16,874 bases of DNA from an uncultured Bacteroidota bacterium. Its GTDB lineage: Bacteria; Bacteroidota; Bacteroidia; Chitinophagales; Chitinophagaceae. A program made the position numbers and the translations under genes. The stretch spans positions 1 through 16,874 of the forward strand of contig CAIWHI010000501.1 in NCBI GenBank assembly GCA_903912435.1. Direction: 5' to 3'. Below, piece by piece: positions 13,636 through 16,874 of the stretch (position 1 is its first letter; each line of letters begins with the position of its first letter). The notes under the pieces were generated by a model that was not told the DNA's origin, ran no database searches, and was given only the letters and a program-made list of their open reading frames with translations.

Positions 13636-15972
13636 ATGGCAAAACATTTATTGATAGTGGAGTCGCCTGCAAAGGCAAAGACTATAGAAAAAATATTAGG
13701 TAGCGATTTTGAAGTAAAATCGTGTTACGGCCATATCCGCGACCTCGAAAAAGAGGACATGGGCATAGACCTGAAAAACGGCTATAAACCAAAATATGTA
13801 ATCTCTGAAGACAAGGAAAAGGTTGTAAAAGAACTTAGGGCACTACAAAAGAAATCTGATGACGTATGGTTGGCAACGGATGAGGACCGTGAGGGTGAGG
13901 CCATTTCCTGGCATTTGTGTGAAGTTTTGAACCTTGACCCCTATACCACCAAGCGTATAGTTTTTCATGAAATTACCAAAGCAGCTATAGAAAAAGCGGT
14001 GCGTAACCCAAGGTTCGTAAATATGGACCTGGTGAATGCACAACAAGCCCGGCGTATCCTGGACCGTATTGTGGGTTTTGAATTATCACCTGTATTATGG
14101 CGCAAAATGAGTATGCGCAATAATCTTTCCGCAGGCCGCGTACAGAGTGTGGCAGTAAGGATAATAGTGGAAAGGGAAAGGGATATTAACCACTTCAATG
14201 TAATCAGCAGTTTCAAAATAGAGGCCTATTTCAGCGCCGATGATATCAATAAAAAGAAAGTAACCTTTAAGGCTGATGGCCCCGATAAGATTAACGATGC
14301 AAATGGTGCGCAGGCTTACCTGGAGAAATGTGTAGGTGCCACCTATTCGGTAAAGGACGTGCAGGTGAAACCTGCCAAGAAATCACCATCGGCACCATTT
14401 ACCACAAGTACCCTACAGCAGGAGGCGAGCCGCAAACTGGGTTATTCGGTATCCAGAACCATGACCCTGGCACAAAAGCTCTATGAAAACGGACATATCA
14501 CCTATATGCGTACCGACTCTGTGAACCTGAGTGATACGGCTATAGATGGTGCAAGGGCTGCAATTGTCTCTATGTATGGTGAGAAATACCACCAGAAACG
14601 AGTTTATAAAACCAAAAACGAATCGGCACAGGAAGCGCATGAAGCCATTAGGCCTACTGACATGAATGCTACAACTGCCGGTGATAGTGATACCCACCGT
14701 CTTTATGAACTAATATGGAAACGGACCATGGCCTGCCAGATGGCCGATGCACAATTGGAACGTACAACAGCTAAAATTGGTGTATCAACCCAGCCTGACC
14801 CACTTACTGCTACCGGCGAAGTAATGCGCTTTGATGGCTTCCTGAAGGTGTATAGCGAGGGTCGTGACGATGAGGATGGTGAAGATGAAACTGGCGGTAT
14901 GCTGCCCCCACTGGTAGCCGGACAAATGCTGGATATGCAACGTATGCTGGCTACAGAAAAATTCAGCAGACCTGCACCAAGATATACCGAGGCTTCTTTG
15001 GTGAAAAAATTGGAGGAACTGGGCATTGGCCGTCCATCGACCTATGCACCAACCATTAGTACCATATTGGCCAGGGGCTATGTGGAGAAGCGTGATAAGG
15101 AAGGTGTGAAACGTGCCTACCAGTTGATGGTCCTGCAACAAAATAAGATATCAAAGACAACCGAGAGTGAAAATATAGGTGCAGAAAAAAGCAAGTTATT
15201 CCCTACAGACCTGGGTATGGTAGTCAATGACTTTTTGAGAGAGCATTTTCATAAAGTGATGGACTTCGACTTCACTGCAAAAATCGAGGCCGAGTTTGAC
15301 CATATTGCCGAAGGGCGCCAGTTGTGGAACAAAATGATAGATGATTTTTACCTGCCATTCCACGAAAGCGTAGAGCATACTATAGAAACTGCTGAAAGAG
15401 CCAAGGGTGAGCATGAACTGGGTGTAGACCCGGTGAGTGGCAAGCCAGTTTTTGCCCGCCTGGGTAAATTTGGTCCTATGGTGCAGATTGGTATAGCAGA
15501 AGGCGAAGAAAAGCCAAGGTTTGCCAAGCTAAGGGCCAACCAGAGCATTGAAACCATTACCCTCGATCAGGCTATGGAATTGTTCAGGCTGCCAAGGAAC
15601 TTGGGTGCATTTGAGAAAGAAGATGTGACCGTAAATATTGGACGCTTTGGGCCATATGCACAACATGCCGGCCAGTTTTACAGCCTTAAAAAAGAAATGG
15701 ACCCTTATACCATCGATTTATCAGAGGTGGCACCACTTATTGAGGAAAAACGCAAAGCCAAGAACGAAAGTGAAATCAGGGTATTTGAAAAGGAGAAAAT
15801 TAGAATCCTCAAAGGTCCATATGGCCCATATATAAAGCAAGGACTTAAAAACTATAAAATACCCAAGGAACAGGCAGAGAATCCGGGTGCATTAACCATA
15901 GCAGACGTTAAAGCAATTATTGAAGATGTAAAAGCTAATCCACCCAAAAAAGCTCCGGCCAGAAAAAAATAA
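13636..15972 (+). CDS. topA: DNA topoisomerase I (type IA)
   Basis: This 778-residue enzyme relaxes negative supercoils by single-strand passage. The TOPRIM domain includes LIVESPAKAKTI (Glu9) and the metal-binding TDEDREGE (Asp82, Asp84). The core follows with ARRILDRIVGFELSPVLW (138-155) and LSAGRVQSVAVRIIVERE, and the catalytic Tyr290 in GHITYMRTDSVNL. LEELGIGRPSTYAPTI is the late core motif. An acidic insert (SEGRDDEDGEDETGG, about 406-420) interrupts the core. The C-terminus has no zinc-finger cysteines; instead three repeats of the type GKFGPMVQIG (about 605), GRFGPYAQHAG (about 669) and GPYGPYIKQG (about 726), typical of Bacteroidota TopA, then a Lys-rich tail. Length fits the family. 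It stands alone with its own promoter. Confidence 0.96.
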   Translation: MAKHLLIVESPAKAKTIEKILGSDFEVKSCYGHIRDLEKEDMGIDLKNGYKPKYVISEDKEKVVKELRALQKKSDDVWLATDEDREGEAISWHLCEVLNLDPYTTKRIVFHEITKAAIEKAVRNPRFVNMDLVNAQQARRILDRIVGFELSPVLWRKMSMRNNLSAGRVQSVAVRIIVERERDINHFNVISSFKIEAYFSADDINKKKVTFKADGPDKINDANGAQAYLEKCVGATYSVKDVQVKPAKKSPSAPFTTSTLQQEASRKLGYSVSRTMTLAQKLYENGHITYMRTDSVNLSDTAIDGARAAIVSMYGEKYHQKRVYKTKNESAQEAHEAIRPTDMNATTAGDSDTHRLYELIWKRTMACQMADAQLERTTAKIGVSTQPDPLTATGEVMRFDGFLKVYSEGRDDEDGEDETGGMLPPLVAGQMLDMQRMLATEKFSRPAPRYTEASLVKKLEELGIGRPSTYAPTISTILARGYVEKRDKEGVKRAYQLMVLQQNKISKTTESENIGAEKSKLFPTDLGMVVNDFLREHFHKVMDFDFTAKIEAEFDHIAEGRQLWNKMIDDFYLPFHESVEHTIETAERAKGEHELGVDPVSGKPVFARLGKFGPMVQIGIAEGEEKPRFAKLRANQSIETITLDQAMELFRLPRNLGAFEKEDVTVNIGRFGPYAQHAGQFYSLKKEMDPYTIDLSEVAPLIEEKRKAKNESEIRVFEKEKIRILKGPYGPYIKQGLKNYKIPKEQAENPGALTIADVKAIIEDVKANPPKKAPARKK

Positions 15973-15980
15973 TATTCCTG

Positions 15981-16027
15981 AATTAATAGTTAACGCATCA
16001 TCCTACAAACGGTGTTAACTATTAATT
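15981..16027. terminator. AT-rich inverted repeat after topA
   Basis: Perfect 14-bp arms (AATTAATAGTTAAC at 15981-15994, complement at 16014-16027) enclose 19 nt. It begins 9 nt after the topA stop. Architecture equals the repeat at 1373-1421. A T-run is weak, so it may terminate or bind a regulator. Confidence 0.45.
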
Positions 16028-16043
16028 TTAACTCCTTACACAC

Positions 16044-16064
16044 GATGATAGATAAAATATCATC
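16044..16064. repeat. Short inverted repeat before the MMPL gene
   Basis: GATGATA and TATCATC are separated by 7 nt. It is about 130 nt before the next ATG and could be an operator or a small hairpin. No -33/-7 pair of good quality was found between it and 16193. Confidence 0.25.
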
Positions 16065-16192
16065 ATTTGCAAGCCCGAAATCTGAAAAGAAGGTATAAAT
16101 CCATCCCCTTAAGAATATATTGTTATTTCTAAAAAGTGCAGATTAGTCTGGCATTTTCTTATTTTTACCGTTTCAAAATCAATATAGAGCAC

Positions 16193-16849
16193 ATGTGGCA
16201 TAAAATAGCCGCGTTTATCATAAAGTACCGCATTATCCTGCTTATTGCCCTTCTGGCTGATACTGGTTATATGGCCTATCATGCCGCACAAGTGAAAATA
16301 AGCTATGAGTTTACAAGTGCTGTACCTACCGATAATCCAAAGTATATTGAGTACCAGAATTTCAGGAAGCAATTTGGCGAAGATGGCAACCTGATGGTAA
16401 TAGGTATGCAGACCAAAGAGTTTTTCACCCCATCATTTTTCAATGATTATGCATTACTGATTGATTCGCTCGATTCTATTAAGAATGTAGAGAACGTTCT
16501 GAGTATACCAGGTGCTATAAATCTGGTAAAAGACACTATTACCCAGCAATTAAAACCGGTAGCCATAGCAGGCAAGCCCCCCTATAGTAATGTAGACAGT
16601 ATCAAACAAGCTTTTTTGGGCCTGCCATTTTACAAAGGCTTTTTATACAACCCGGGTACAGATGCCTATATGATGGCTGTGCGCATCAACAGGGAGGTAC
16701 TAAACACCAAAGACAGGGCAGGCGTTATTAATAAGATATTAGAAATGGGTAATGCATTCGGCGAAAAGCACCATGTAGAGATGCACTATTCCGGGTTGCC
16801 TTTGATCCGCACTCAGACTGAAAGGTTGTGTCTAGCTCCAGGAACTTAA
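16193..16849 (+). CDS. N-terminal part of MMPL/RND-type transporter, disrupted at its C-terminus
   Basis: From ATG 16193 the protein reads MWHKIAAFIIKYRIILLIAL, a first membrane segment (about residues 8-28), then a large periplasmic region with TSAVPTDNPKYIEYQNFRKQ, FGEDGNLMVIG, and NVENVLSIPGAINLV. This matches the start of Bacteroidota MMPL/RND-superfamily exporters, which are normally 750-850 residues with 12 helices. Here only 218 residues precede a stop. After SGLPLIRTQTE the family would continue into the second membrane segment, but the sequence instead gives RLCLAPGT and stops. That change falls at about 16824, where a terminal repeat-like sequence begins. The open frame starts earlier (16136), but those residues are not family-like. 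It is likely interrupted by an insertion element; assembly error is possible. Confidence 0.7.
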   Translation: MWHKIAAFIIKYRIILLIALLADTGYMAYHAAQVKISYEFTSAVPTDNPKYIEYQNFRKQFGEDGNLMVIGMQTKEFFTPSFFNDYALLIDSLDSIKNVENVLSIPGAINLVKDTITQQLKPVAIAGKPPYSNVDSIKQAFLGLPFYKGFLYNPGTDAYMMAVRINREVLNTKDRAGVINKILEMGNAFGEKHHVEMHYSGLPLIRTQTERLCLAPGT

Positions 16850-16874
16850 GGTATGTAACTCTTATAAAATTGAG
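16824..16874 (+). mobile_element. Possible insertion-sequence end at the right edge
   Basis: The MMPL reading frame loses family similarity here. GGTTGTGTCTA (16824-16834) resembles the minus-strand sequence GGTTATGCATA at the left edge (41-31). If both are ends of one element family, this would be its 5' end; the 51 bases hold no gene. No known element was recognised. Confidence 0.25.

Noticed and set aside
16136..16192. 19-codon extension of the MMPL-like gene
   Set aside because: The family begins MWHK at 16193; the extra residues lie in the presumed leader.
1..16874. tRNA, rRNA, CRISPR array or riboswitch
   Set aside because: No T-loop GGTTCGA-type motif, no regularly spaced long repeats and no known riboswitch core was seen; the heptad arrays have no spacers.

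Overview
The window looks like chromosomal DNA of a member of the phylum Bacteroidota, probably near Chitinophagaceae. The signs are a protein with a type IX secretion (T9SS) C-terminal sorting domain, a DUF5606 protein, the rplM-rpsI-rpsB-tsf order, promoters of the TTTG-N20-TAnnTTTG kind, few Shine-Dalgarno sequences and moderate A+T. No tRNA, rRNA, CRISPR array or complete mobile element was seen.

Layout. Positions 1-71 hold a cut-off gene start on the minus strand. Then come a PagL-like outer-membrane beta-barrel (188-1336, +), a small lipoprotein (1527-1766, -), a DUF5606 protein (1849-2355, -) and a methyltransferase with a Trm112-like N-terminus (2604-3515, +). A 404-nt gap leads to the translation block rplM, rpsI, rpsB and tsf (3920-7027, +); its S2 carries a long Gly/Arg/Pro tail. 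dcd (7348-7884, -) converges on tsf across a bidirectional terminator and diverges from rocD (8147-9379, +). rimM (9427-9933, +) and trmD (10361-11038, +) follow, separated by 427 nt packed with repeats. A 747-nt gene-poor stretch precedes a secreted T9SS cargo protein (11786-13285, +). Last are topA (13636-15972, +) and the N-terminal part of an MMPL/RND-type membrane protein (16193-16849, +) that is broken off near the window edge.

Functional themes. Most genes are housekeeping: ribosome and elongation factor, tRNA and ribosome maturation (TrmD, RimM), dUTP supply (Dcd), DNA supercoiling (TopA) and amino-acid interconversion (RocD). Three genes concern the envelope (PagL-like barrel, lipoprotein, T9SS cargo). 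I found no defence island, biosynthetic cluster or obvious new multi-gene system.

The most unusual material is intergenic. There is a phased array of 21 heptanucleotide units running up to the trmD start, with relatives at rpsI, around the rpsB-tsf gap and after the lipoprotein. A two-copy palindromic repeat shows a compensatory base change. Several -7 boxes sit exactly 4 nt before ATG, suggesting leaderless mRNAs. Both window edges may run into the same insertion-sequence family, inferred from related terminal sequences.
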